A stretch of DNA of 33,210 bases from Chloroflexota bacterium (lineage in GTDB: Bacteria; Chloroflexota; Dehalococcoidia; DSTF01; RBG-16-68-14): the NCBI GenBank assembly GCA_003228685.1, contig QIFC01000092.1:1-33210 (forward strand). Reading direction: 5' to 3'. Positions 24,502 through 32,341 of this stretch are shown here, in pieces. The notes beneath the pieces are model-generated. The model was not told the DNA's origin. It searched no databases and saw only the letters and a program-made list of their open reading frames with translations. Position 1 is the stretch's first letter, and every line of letters starts with the position of its first letter. The position numbers were made by a program, and so were the translations under genes.

Positions 24502-24530
24502 ACCATACACCAATGCTAGAAGGAATACAA
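24502..24530 (-). promoter_or_regulatory. Promoter of the LysM gene
   Basis: On the minus strand TTGTAT (24525-24530) and TATGGT (24502-24507) are 17 bp apart. A leader of about 25 nt carries GAAGGAGG. Confidence 0.55.
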
Positions 24531-24628
24531 GATGTTGCGTTCGCGGTGGCCGGCTACAACATACTGTAGTCTTATGTTGAGCGGGCGCACAATGCGCTCA
24601 CTCTCGCTCTACTTCTGCACAGCGAGTC

Positions 24629-24657
24629 TTGACACACGATCACCGAGTGTTTACGTT
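24629..24657 (+). promoter_or_regulatory. Promoter of the LCP gene (leaderless)
   Basis: TTGACA (24629-24634) is followed after 17 bp by TACGTT (24652-24657), and GTG begins 9 nt later. It lies inside the upstream open frame, which argues for the GTG start. Confidence 0.6.
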
Positions 24658-24666
24658 CAGGATAAC

Positions 24667-26028
24667 GTGTCAGCGAATCCGCCTCCTCTCCCATCTTCCG
24701 CGACCCGTCAGCGTCTTATCGTTGCCCTGGTCGGCGCTGGTATCCTGATCGCCTCTATCTGGTTGGCGCTCATCGTCGTTAGCCGCATCGATGAGATCTT
24801 CCTCCCCGGCCAGGGCATCGGCGGTCTTCCTGCGCTGCCCGGCGTCCAACAGGACAGCGCGGAAGGCCAAGTCAACATCCTGGTCATGGGCCTCGACCGC
24901 AGACCGCACGAAGGCAACGCACCGACGCGCACCGACACCATGTTTGTCATCACTATTGACCAGGCATCCAAGACGGCCGGCATCCTTGGGATACCACGCG
25001 ATGCCTGGGTAGAGGTACCCTTCCGAGACGGCCAGGGCTTCGACGAAGCACGGGTGAACACAATCTACGCTCGCGGCGAGACGTTCGGGTACGACGGCGG
25101 CGGTCCGGAGCTGGTTAAGGAAGTCATCGAGCGCAACTTTGGCATCCCGGTCGATCACTTTGTCATCATCGACTTCGAGGGCTTTGTCGACGTCATTGAC
25201 GAACTCGGTGGCATCGACGTCTACGTCACCGAGGAAGTCTACGACCCGACGTACTCGCGCACCGAGCTGCCGGGCGACTTCTATCCGCTCTTCTTCGAGG
25301 TCGGCGAGCACCACATGGACGGTCAGACCGCGCTCGATTACTCTCGCACTCGCTTCGGGAACTCGGACCTCGATCGCATCCAGCGCCAGCAGCAGGTCAT
25401 CTTCGCCGCGATCGACAGGGCGCTTGAGCAGCGCCTGTTGAGCTTCGACACGCTCACCGGCCTCTGGGGCAAATACAAAGACGCCATCGATACCGACATC
25501 AACGATCTCCAGGCGCCAGGCTTCGCCGCCCTCGCCGCGCAGATCGACGCAACGCGCATTACTGCCCTCTCGTTGGCCTCCGCCACCGTGCCATACATCA
25601 CTCCGTTCGGCGAAGACGTGCTCCTGGTTGATAAAGAGATCGTCCAGCAGCTCGTGGCCGCCCTCTTCAGTGATCAGCGCCTCAACGAAGAGGCCGCTCG
25701 GGTCGAAGTCCACAGTTCATTCGGCCTTACTGAAGAAGTGATGGAGTACCTGGCGCGGTACGGTTTTGCCGCTGGGTCGCTCTCGGCGGCCACAACGGCA
25801 GATGGCAGCGTTGGCCAGCTCACCCAGATCGTCGACTTCACCGGAAAGTCGCACACCGTCGAACGCCTGGCCGATCTGCTCGAGGTCGGGGCAGATCAGA
25901 TTCGCTCCGCGGACGAAAGCGACCAGGCGCTCATCACCAACGGCGATACGGACGTGATCGTGATCATGGGAGCCGATCTGCTGGCGCGTGATTTCGTAAT
26001 CGATGCGCAGGAGAGGCAGGAGAGCTAA
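24667..26028 (+). CDS. LytR-CpsA-Psr (LCP) family cell-envelope phosphotransferase
   Basis: From GTG 24667 the protein has 453 residues: a cytoplasmic N-terminus, one TM helix (17-38), then the LCP domain (about 68-230) with QVNILVMGLDRRP, TRTDTMFVITID, ILGIPRDAWV, FVDVIDELGGIDVYV and a DYSRTRFGNSD motif. The conserved Arg and Asp residues bind polyprenyl pyrophosphate. A C-terminal LytR_C domain follows (VEVHSSFGLTEEVMEYL, then a late DVIVIMGAD). LCP enzymes attach teichoic-acid or glycan polymers to the cell wall. The same frame is open to an ATG at 24532, but the -35/-10 pair lies in that part. Confidence 0.9.
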   Translation: MSANPPPLPSSATRQRLIVALVGAGILIASIWLALIVVSRIDEIFLPGQGIGGLPALPGVQQDSAEGQVNILVMGLDRRPHEGNAPTRTDTMFVITIDQASKTAGILGIPRDAWVEVPFRDGQGFDEARVNTIYARGETFGYDGGGPELVKEVIERNFGIPVDHFVIIDFEGFVDVIDELGGIDVYVTEEVYDPTYSRTELPGDFYPLFFEVGEHHMDGQTALDYSRTRFGNSDLDRIQRQQQVIFAAIDRALEQRLLSFDTLTGLWGKYKDAIDTDINDLQAPGFAALAAQIDATRITALSLASATVPYITPFGEDVLLVDKEIVQQLVAALFSDQRLNEEAARVEVHSSFGLTEEVMEYLARYGFAAGSLSAATTADGSVGQLTQIVDFTGKSHTVERLADLLEVGADQIRSADESDQALITNGDTDVIVIMGADLLARDFVIDAQERQES

Positions 26029-26049
26029 AGCACCAGAGCCAGTGGGCCA

Positions 26050-26096
26050 GCAGTTTCAAAGAAACTGCAAAGCGACTGAGCTTACGACTCAGTCGC
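26050..26096. terminator. Two tandem hairpins between convergent genes
   Basis: GCAGTTTC/GAAACTGC (26050-26068, 3-nt loop) and GCGACTGAG/CTCAGTCGC (26072-26096, 7-nt loop) lie between the LCP and alcohol dehydrogenase genes. The second covers the dehydrogenase stop. They probably end transcription from both sides. Confidence 0.65.
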
Positions 26097-27123
26097 CCAT
26101 TACCACCATCGACTTCAGGCCCTCGCCCCGCAGCCTTACCTCATAGGACTGCGTCGCTTCCGCCAACGGAAAGCGGTGCGTCGACACCTCATCAATCCTG
26201 GGCATCTGTGCCAACAGATCGAGCACCTGCCTGTACTGCCGGAGCGACGCGTTCTGGCTGCCCGTGAGCCTGATCTCCTTGTTGTGCACGATGTTCGGAT
26301 CGAGCGAGACCTGTGTTCCAGGCGGAAAGCCGCCGAACAGCGTGATAACCCCCTGCGCTCGCACCGCGTCCAGACTGCCTTCCATCGCCTCCGCGAGCCC
26401 CGGCGTCACCACCACAGCGTCCGCGCCCAGCCCATCCGTCAGTCCCTTCATCACATCTGCCAGCGAAGCCTTCCGCGGGTCGATGACAAGGTCGGCGCCC
26501 ATCCGGCGCGCTGTCTCCGCTCGCGCTTCATCGGGATCGCTCATGACGATCATCCCGGCGCCGAGCTGGCGCATCAGGAGTAGGTGCAGGATCCCCATCG
26601 GGCCCGCGCCTACAATCGCGACGCTGCCTCCTGCGCGCAGCTCACACCCCTCGACCGAATTCAGCACGCAGGCCAGTGGCTCAGTGAGACACGCCCGCTG
26701 CAGTTCAAGGCCGGCGGGCACAGGCAGCAAGTGTCCTAGCGACACGATCTGCGCCGGCGCCAGTAAGTACTCCGCAAGTCCTCCGTTGATATCGTAGCCC
26801 AACGTGTTTCGTTCAAGGCAGCGATGACGCTTGCCCAAAAGACAGAAGTGACACCGCCCGCACGCGACGATCGGACAGACAACCACCCGGTCGCCCACAG
26901 CGATGCCCTTGACGCCTTCACCCAGGTCGGCGACGACCCCGGCGATCTCGTGGCCTGGGATCACGCCCGGCTCAGCGTGTTTCAGGCCTTTGTAGACCCG
27001 AATGTCCGAGTGGCAAATCGCGGCCGCCTCCATCCGCACCAGCACCTCGCCCAGTCCAGGCGACGGGTCAGGTACCTGATCGACGCTGATGCGTTCCGGT
27101 TCGTGGAAGACGAGCGCCTTCAT
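26089..27123 (-). CDS. Zinc-dependent alcohol dehydrogenase (MDR family)
   Basis: This 344-residue enzyme has the catalytic zinc ligand C37 (ICHSD), H58-E59 (GHE) and the structural zinc set C88, C91, C94, C102. A Rossmann motif VGAGPMGILHLL follows. The sequence resembles sorbitol/threonine dehydrogenases and oxidises a secondary alcohol with NAD(P). The substrate is unknown. A GAGG ribosome site precedes ATG. It lies 57 bp downstream of rpsT on the same strand and may be read from the rpsT promoter. Confidence 0.92.
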   Translation of the reverse strand: MKALVFHEPERISVDQVPDPSPGLGEVLVRMEAAAICHSDIRVYKGLKHAEPGVIPGHEIAGVVADLGEGVKGIAVGDRVVVCPIVACGRCHFCLLGKRHRCLERNTLGYDINGGLAEYLLAPAQIVSLGHLLPVPAGLELQRACLTEPLACVLNSVEGCELRAGGSVAIVGAGPMGILHLLLMRQLGAGMIVMSDPDEARAETARRMGADLVIDPRKASLADVMKGLTDGLGADAVVVTPGLAEAMEGSLDAVRAQGVITLFGGFPPGTQVSLDPNIVHNKEIRLTGSQNASLRQYRQVLDLLAQMPRIDEVSTHRFPLAEATQSYEVRLRGEGLKSMVVMGD

Positions 27124-27180
27124 GGGCGAGCCTCGTTCATGTGACAGATGGGAAGAGCGGCCGGCGCGGACCGCAGCGTA

Positions 27181-27468
27181 TTAGCTCTCGGAGGACGCGC
27201 TGCCGCCGTCCATCCCATGAAGCTGCTTCACCAGGCGCGACTTGCGCCGGGCGGCGTTGTTGGCGTGGATCACGCCCTTACTCGCCGTGCGGTCAAGGAC
27301 CGCGCTGGCTTCTTTTACCGCGGCGGCGGCGGCGTCCTTGTCGCCATCCTCTATGGCTTCGCGGGCGACGCGCACCGCAGTGCGGGCGGCGCTCCTGTGC
27401 ACCAAGTTCCGCTCCGCTCTCACGAGCGACTGGCGGTGGCGCTTCTTCGCGGACTTGGAATGTGCCAA
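27181..27468 (-). CDS. rpsT: 30S ribosomal protein S20
   Basis: The 95-residue protein begins AHSKSAKKRHRQSLVRAERN and has the basic helical pattern of S20 (KSAKKRxR, NxxxRSxxRTxVR, HxNxAARRKSRL). It binds 16S rRNA early in 30S assembly. The start codon is TTG, with AGGAG 6 nt before it. An inverted repeat (27491-27510, GTCGCC/GGCGAC) lies about 20 nt upstream in the leader. A UUG start is also used by Escherichia coli rpsT, where it is part of autoregulation. Confidence 0.95.
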   Translation of the reverse strand: MAHSKSAKKRHRQSLVRAERNLVHRSAARTAVRVAREAIEDGDKDAAAAAVKEASAVLDRTASKGVIHANNAARRKSRLVKQLHGMDGGSASSES

Positions 27469-27490
27469 ATCGATCTCCTACGTGAATGCA

Positions 27491-27510
27491 GTCGCCACGC
27501 GCGCGGCGAC
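27491..27510 (-). promoter_or_regulatory. Hairpin in the rpsT leader
   Basis: GTCGCC (27491-27496) and GGCGAC (27505-27510) form a stem 22 nt before the rpsT TTG. It may take part in translational control, but that is not shown. Confidence 0.35.
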
Positions 27511-27577
27511 CAACGCATGGTAGCCAACACCCGTCGCTATGTCTAGATACGCCACCACTGAGTCGAAGCTGGACGCT

Positions 27578-27913
27578 TCAGGCTAGCCCGGCTTCGATCT
27601 TGTTGATCTTGTCGTCGTCGTTGAAGCCAAGCAGGATCTTGAGCGTCCCGAAGGAACCGCCCGTGCCCAGCACCTTCAGATCGTCCCCCTCCTCTTCCGG
27701 GTCCGACCATGTGACGTTGCCCATGGGACTGTTGCCGCCCCCGCCCATTGGGCGATTCTTCATCTGCTCGGCCAACGCATCCTTGCCGCTGATCGTGCCC
27801 GTCATCGGGTTCGACATCGTCACGTCGTCCGCCAGCATCTCAAGCAACTCGTCCAGCTTTTGCTCAGTCTGGAACGCCATGTACTGTTTCACCAGTTCGA
27901 TTCTTGAAGCCAA
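27578..27913 (-). CDS. SnoaL-like / NTF2 family protein
   Basis: This 111-residue protein begins at TTG 27913 with AGGAGG 5 nt before it. The frame remains open to 27964, but that part has no ribosome site. The fold pattern is the SnoaL/NTF2 family: VKQYMAFQTEQKLDELLEML, then ADDVTMSNPMTG and ISGKDALAEQM. A Gly-rich loop (NRPMGGGGNSPMGN) interrupts the usual strand order. The family binds small hydrophobic molecules or acts as steroid isomerase-like enzymes, but no activity can be deduced. Confidence 0.8.
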   Translation of the reverse strand: MASRIELVKQYMAFQTEQKLDELLEMLADDVTMSNPMTGTISGKDALAEQMKNRPMGGGGNSPMGNVTWSDPEEEGDDLKVLGTGGSFGTLKILLGFNDDDKINKIEAGLA

Positions 27914-27954
27914 TCTGGACCTCCTCCGTGCGCCTCTCGTAGCGGGAAAGTGGT

Positions 27955-27983
27955 TATGTAGCATGCGACAGCAACGCTGTCAA
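27955..27983 (-). promoter_or_regulatory. Promoter of the SnoaL-like gene
   Basis: On the minus strand TTGACA (27978-27983) and TACATA (27955-27960) are 17 bp apart. A start near 27948 gives a leader of about 35 nt with AGGAGGT. Confidence 0.65.
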
Positions 27984-28011
27984 GCAAGGTGCGCCCCACG
28001 GGCGCATAGGG

Positions 28012-28017
28012 CATACT
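28012..28017 (+). promoter_or_regulatory. -10 box of the murJ gene (leaderless start)
   Basis: CATACT at 28012-28017 ends 7 nt before the GTG start. No Shine-Dalgarno sequence is present and the -35 is weak. Confidence 0.35.
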
Positions 28018-28024
28018 AGCCATC

Positions 28025-29614
28025 GTGGAGGGCCCAACAACGACTGCTGGCGACGCGAACGCCCGGTTCAGACGGCCCAGCCTCGCCACTGCCGCCGCCA
28101 TAGTCGCGGCTGGCTTCCTCGCGAGCCGGCTCCTCGGCGTTCTGCGCAGCATCGCTATCGCGGTCAGCTTCGGCGATAGCCCAGAGTTGGGTGCCTACTG
28201 GGTCGCCTTCCGGCTTCCCGACCTGATCTTCCAGCTCCTCGCCGGCGCCACGCTTGCCAGCGCCTTCATCCCAACGTTTACGCGCCTCTTTACCAAGCAG
28301 AGTGAGGAGGAGGCCTGGCGCCTCGCCAGCTCCGTGCTCAACCTGGTCCTCGGCGCGACTATTGTGCTTTCCATCCTCGGCTTCATCTTCGCCCCGATCC
28401 TCGTGCCGGCGATGGCCCCTGGCCTCAGCGAGCGCGATCTCGCCATCGAACTCACGCGAATCATGATGATCTCACCCATTCTCTTCGCCGTGAGCGGCAT
28501 GTTCATGGGCATTCTCAACGCTCGTCATCACTTCCTCTTTCCGGCCTTCGCGCCCGTCTTCTACAACATCGCCATCATCATCGGCGCCGTCGCCTTCGAT
28601 GGTGTCTATGCCCTCTCCATTGCTGTCGTCATCGGAGCCTCACTCCACCTCGTCGTCCAGATCCCTGCCCTCGCGATGGTCGACATGGTCTACAGCCCGA
28701 TCGCCCGCTGGCGCGATGCCGCAGTGCGGGAGGTTGGCAGGCTCATGGCGCCCCGCGTTGTGGGTCTCGCCGCGGTCCAGTTCAACTTTCTCATCACGAT
28801 CTTCTTCGCATCCACGATCAGCGACGAATCGATCTCCGCCGTGAACTTCGCATTCCTCATCATGATGACGCCGCTGGGCCTGTTCGGCATGGCCATCTCG
28901 ACGGCCGTGTTCCCCACCCTGGCCGAGCAAGCCATCGACAACCGCACCGAATTCCGAAGGACGCTGGAGCAGAGTCTCAAACTGATCCTATTCCTCACGA
29001 TTCCTGCCAGCCTGGGGCTGATGATGCTCTCGGAGCCCCTGGTCGCCCTCCTCTTCCAGTACGGCGAGTGGACGGCAGCCGCAACGGACATCACGCAGGC
29101 GGCTCTCACGTTCTATGCCATCGGACTGTTCGCCCTCGCCGCGATCGAGATCCTCAGCCGCGGCTTCTACGCGCTCGGCGATACGCGCACGCCCGTCCTA
29201 TTCGCGGTCGTGGCGCTGGTCACGAACCTGATCCTCAGTGCGGCCCTCGTCGGGCTGCTGGAGGTGCGCGGCCTGGCCCTCGCCGTATCGCTCGCTACCG
29301 TGTTCGAAGCAGGCCTCCTCTTCGCTGCGCTTCGCACGAAGCTCGGCGGCATCGACCTCCCCGCCATCGCCCGCTCGCTCTGGCAAACGATCCTCTCGGC
29401 CGTGCTCATGGTCGAAGTGATCGGCTTCTACCTGATCCTCCTCCACCAGGCGGACCGCCTGGACACCGCCGGCTTCCTCGATTCGTTCCTCGCCGTCGCG
29501 GGCAGCACGGTCCTGGGCGGGCTGGCCTATCTGGCCGTCGCTCGCGCACTGGGGTCGGAGGAGTTCGAGACTCTGTACGCCCGCGTTCCTTTCCTTGGCC
29601 GCGCGAGAGCCTAA
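28025..29614 (+). CDS. murJ: Lipid II flippase MurJ (MviN family)
   Basis: This 529-residue membrane protein has the MurJ/MviN pattern: GFLASRLLGVLRSIAIAVSF near the N-terminus, ADAS-free but matching FRLPDLIFQLLAGATLASAF, the motif AVSGMFMGILNARHHFLFPA, and GLFALAAIEILSRGFYALGD in the second half. About 14 TM helices are predicted by eye. MurJ flips lipid II across the membrane for peptidoglycan assembly. The start is GTG. The glycerate kinase gene follows after 6 bp on the same strand. Confidence 0.92.
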   Translation: MEGPTTTAGDANARFRRPSLATAAAIVAAGFLASRLLGVLRSIAIAVSFGDSPELGAYWVAFRLPDLIFQLLAGATLASAFIPTFTRLFTKQSEEEAWRLASSVLNLVLGATIVLSILGFIFAPILVPAMAPGLSERDLAIELTRIMMISPILFAVSGMFMGILNARHHFLFPAFAPVFYNIAIIIGAVAFDGVYALSIAVVIGASLHLVVQIPALAMVDMVYSPIARWRDAAVREVGRLMAPRVVGLAAVQFNFLITIFFASTISDESISAVNFAFLIMMTPLGLFGMAISTAVFPTLAEQAIDNRTEFRRTLEQSLKLILFLTIPASLGLMMLSEPLVALLFQYGEWTAAATDITQAALTFYAIGLFALAAIEILSRGFYALGDTRTPVLFAVVALVTNLILSAALVGLLEVRGLALAVSLATVFEAGLLFAALRTKLGGIDLPAIARSLWQTILSAVLMVEVIGFYLILLHQADRLDTAGFLDSFLAVAGSTVLGGLAYLAVARALGSEEFETLYARVPFLGRARA

Positions 29615-29620
29615 GCCCGC

Positions 29621-30748
29621 ATGCGTATCCTCGTCGCGCCCCAGGAGTTCAAGGGCAGCCTCACGGCTCAAGATGCCGCCGACGCCATCGCTCGCGGCAT
29701 GAGCGCCGCCCTGCCGGATGCCGAGGTGATCGCGCTCCCGCTGGCCGATGGAGGGCCAAGCACGGTCGATATCCTCGTTCAGGCCACGGGCGGCAACTTC
29801 CGCGAATCACCAGCCCACGACCCGCTGGGCCGCCCGCTCAAGGCACGTTGGGGCGTCCTTGGCGATAAACGCACCGCCGTCATTGAGATGGCTGCGGCAT
29901 CAGGCCTTGTGCTCCTGAACGCGGACGAACGCGACCCCACGCGGACCACGACTGTAGGTACTGGCGAACTTCTGCTTGCCGCGCTCGATGCCCGCTTCCG
30001 GCGCATCATCGTCGGCATGGGTGGCAGCGCCACCAACGACGGCGGCGCAGGCCTTGCATCGTCGCTCGGCGTCCGGCTGTTCGATGCCGATGGCCGCGAC
30101 CTACCGCCCGGAGGAGCCGCACTGGCCGGCCTTCACGAGATTGACGTTTCTGGTCTCGACCCGCGCGTCTCGGAAACCGCGGTCGTCGCCGCCACCGATG
30201 TCCAGAACCGCCTCTGCGGCGCGAACGGCGCATCGCTCGTCTATGGACCACAGAAAGGGGCCTCGGACTCGATCGCCCGCCGGCTCGATGCCGCCCTCGC
30301 TCGCTACGCCGAGGTCATCGACCGCAACCTCGGGATCAGCATCGTCGATGTTCCTGGCGCTGGCGCCGCCGGCGGCCTCGGCGCGGGCCTGATCGCGTTC
30401 TGCGGCGCATCCATCGAGCCGGGCTTCGACGTCATCGCGGAAGCCGTCGGCCTCCACGCAGCGATCGAGCGTGCCGACGTCGTGATCACTGGGGAAGGCC
30501 GCCTTGACCGCCAAAGCGCATTTGGTAAGACGACCTCTGGAGTCTCGCGTCTTGCCCACGCGACTGGCACGCCCGTCGTCGCCGTCGCCGGCGAGATTGA
30601 TGAACAAGCGCAGGGTGTGTTCGACGTGGCCTTTGCCCTCTCGCCGGATCTCGCCCCGTCCGCTGAGGCCAAAGCACGAGCTGCAGAGTTGCTCTCCGCG
30701 CTCGCTGAAACGAAGGTCGCCGAGTGGATCCTGGCGAGGAAGGCGTGA
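29621..30748 (+). CDS. Glycerate kinase (glycerate 2-kinase, GarK/GlxK family)
   Basis: This 375-residue enzyme is a full-length GlxK/GarK-type kinase. Motifs include APQEFKGSLTAQDAADAI, ALPLADGGPSTVDILV, MGGSATNDGGAG, VYGPQKGAS and ITGEGRLDRQSAFGKTTSGV. It phosphorylates glycerate at C2 to give 2-phosphoglycerate, linking glyoxylate or serine-derived carbon to glycolysis. It lies 6 bp after murJ. The two are functionally unrelated but probably co-transcribed. It converges with the next gene. Confidence 0.93.
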   Translation: MRILVAPQEFKGSLTAQDAADAIARGMSAALPDAEVIALPLADGGPSTVDILVQATGGNFRESPAHDPLGRPLKARWGVLGDKRTAVIEMAAASGLVLLNADERDPTRTTTVGTGELLLAALDARFRRIIVGMGGSATNDGGAGLASSLGVRLFDADGRDLPPGGAALAGLHEIDVSGLDPRVSETAVVAATDVQNRLCGANGASLVYGPQKGASDSIARRLDAALARYAEVIDRNLGISIVDVPGAGAAGGLGAGLIAFCGASIEPGFDVIAEAVGLHAAIERADVVITGEGRLDRQSAFGKTTSGVSRLAHATGTPVVAVAGEIDEQAQGVFDVAFALSPDLAPSAEAKARAAELLSALAETKVAEWILARKA

Positions 30749-30749
30749 G

Positions 30750-31319
30750 TTAGGCGTCCGGCTCGTCGTTCGGAGCATCCGTCGCGGTCGCTTCGTCTGT
30801 CACGTCGCCGGCCTCGTCTGGAGCCGCCTCCTCATCGTCGGCCGTGAACTTGGAGAGAAGGTCGGACTCGGGGACAATTTCCAGGCTGCCGGCTCGCCAG
30901 ATAAGGATCAGCAGCACTAAGAAGGTTACCGCTACAACCAGCGGCAGCAGTCCGTCTAGGAAATCAAGATCTCCAGCGACGATGTTCAGCACGGTGACCA
31001 CCACCACGGCCGTTTGCACCGCGTACGGCACCCAGAGCAACATGCGATAGCGCTCTCGGTTCCAGGCCAGCAGCCCGTAGATCCCCGCCAGCACCAAGAC
31101 ATGCACACCCAGCAGCCGCTGCGCGGCTGGTCCTTGTCCGCCTCCTATCGTGGCCTCCGCGTTGCCAGGGAAGAACAGGAGCGCCACACCGGAGAACGCT
31201 GTCCAGAGTGTCAGCAGGATCAGGATGACCTGCAGCGCGCGGTCAGCGCTGATCATGCCAGGCGGCGTTTCTTGCCCGGTAACGTCGGGTTCTTTCTCAG
31301 TTGCTTCTGGGTTTTTCAT
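30750..31319 (-). CDS. Small integral membrane protein of unknown function
   Basis: From the ATG at 31319 this is a 189-residue protein; a TTG at 31334 is an alternative. It has about four TM helices (LQVILILLTLWTAFSGVALL, LLGVHVLVLAGIYGLLAW, VPYAVQTAVVVVTVLNIVAG, LLPLVVAVTFLVLLILIW), an acidic N-terminus and an acidic Ala/Glu/Asp C-terminus (DEATATDAPNDEPDA). No family recognised. It stops 1 bp from the glycerate kinase stop. Confidence 0.7.
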   Translation of the reverse strand: MKNPEATEKEPDVTGQETPPGMISADRALQVILILLTLWTAFSGVALLFFPGNAEATIGGGQGPAAQRLLGVHVLVLAGIYGLLAWNRERYRMLLWVPYAVQTAVVVVTVLNIVAGDLDFLDGLLPLVVAVTFLVLLILIWRAGSLEIVPESDLLSKFTADDEEAAPDEAGDVTDEATATDAPNDEPDA

Positions 31320-31487
31320 GCTGGATCGCCCCAAATTCGGCCCATTCTACCATCGTCTTGATGCTGGACATAGTGCCTCTGGTTCGTTACCGTATGCGGG
31401 GTTCGCGCACTTCTTCACAATCGACCGATTTCGAACGTAAGCGCAGCCAAAAACCGCGCCGATTTACGGCGCAGAGGAGGACATCCC

Positions 31488-32291
31488 GTGCATATTGTTG
31501 TGTGCGTGAAGCAGGTTCCGGATTGGGACATCCCACCGTCCAGCTTCAAGATAGACGAAGCGCTCAATCAGGTCGTTCCGCCTCCCGGCGTAGCGGACGT
31601 ACCCAGCCAATTCGACACCATTGGAGTCGAAGCGGCCATGCGGCTCAAGGACGAGGCGCCCGACACCAAGGTCACCATCATGAGCATGGGCGCGGAGTCC
31701 GCCCGTGACGTCATCAAACACAGCCTCGCGATGGGCGCCGACGAGGGCGTGCTGCTCACGGATGCGATGTTCGAGAACCTGGACTGGTTCCAGGTCTCGC
31801 TCGTGCTCTCCACCGCCATCAAGAAGCTTGAGGACGTCAACCTCGTGGTCTGCGGCCGCCAGGCGGTCGACTGGGACATGGGGGTCGCCGGCTCCGGCAT
31901 CGCCGAAATGCTCGACTGGCCGGCCCTGACGATCGGGAAGCAGGTCAAGGTCAGCGACGGCACGCTCTCGGTGGAGCGTGTGCTCATGGACGGCTTCGAG
32001 ACCGTAGAAGCCCCCCTGCCCGCTGTCGTCACCGTCAGCAACGAGCTGGGCGAGCCACGCTATCCAAAGCTCCAGCAGATTATGCAAGCCGCTAAGAAAC
32101 AGGTCACCATCTGGTCCGCGGCCGACTTGAGTCTCGATGACTCACAACTCGGCGCCGGCGCCCGCAAGCTCACACTCGAAAAGCTGTACGTGCCCGTCTC
32201 GAATGTCGAGTGCGAATTCATGGAGGGCGACACGCCCGAAGAGATGGCGCAGAACCTCGCGAAGAAGCTCGCCGAAGCGAAGCTGATTTAA
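31488..32291 (+). CDS. etfB: Electron transfer flavoprotein subunit beta
   Basis: This 267-residue protein has the EtfB start HIVVCVKQVPD, the central VLLTDAMFEN and NLVVCGRQAVDWDMG blocks and the C-terminal LEKLYVP strand. EtfB binds AMP and forms the heterodimer with EtfA that carries electrons from acyl-CoA and other dehydrogenases to the respiratory chain. The start is GTG with GAGGAGG 7 nt upstream. etfA follows after 50 bp. Confidence 0.95.
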   Translation: MHIVVCVKQVPDWDIPPSSFKIDEALNQVVPPPGVADVPSQFDTIGVEAAMRLKDEAPDTKVTIMSMGAESARDVIKHSLAMGADEGVLLTDAMFENLDWFQVSLVLSTAIKKLEDVNLVVCGRQAVDWDMGVAGSGIAEMLDWPALTIGKQVKVSDGTLSVERVLMDGFETVEAPLPAVVTVSNELGEPRYPKLQQIMQAAKKQVTIWSAADLSLDDSQLGAGARKLTLEKLYVPVSNVECEFMEGDTPEEMAQNLAKKLAEAKLI

Positions 32292-32341
32292 TTCTGGTGC
32301 GGGGAGATCGACTCGCCACGCCAGCTTGAGGAGAATCAAAC

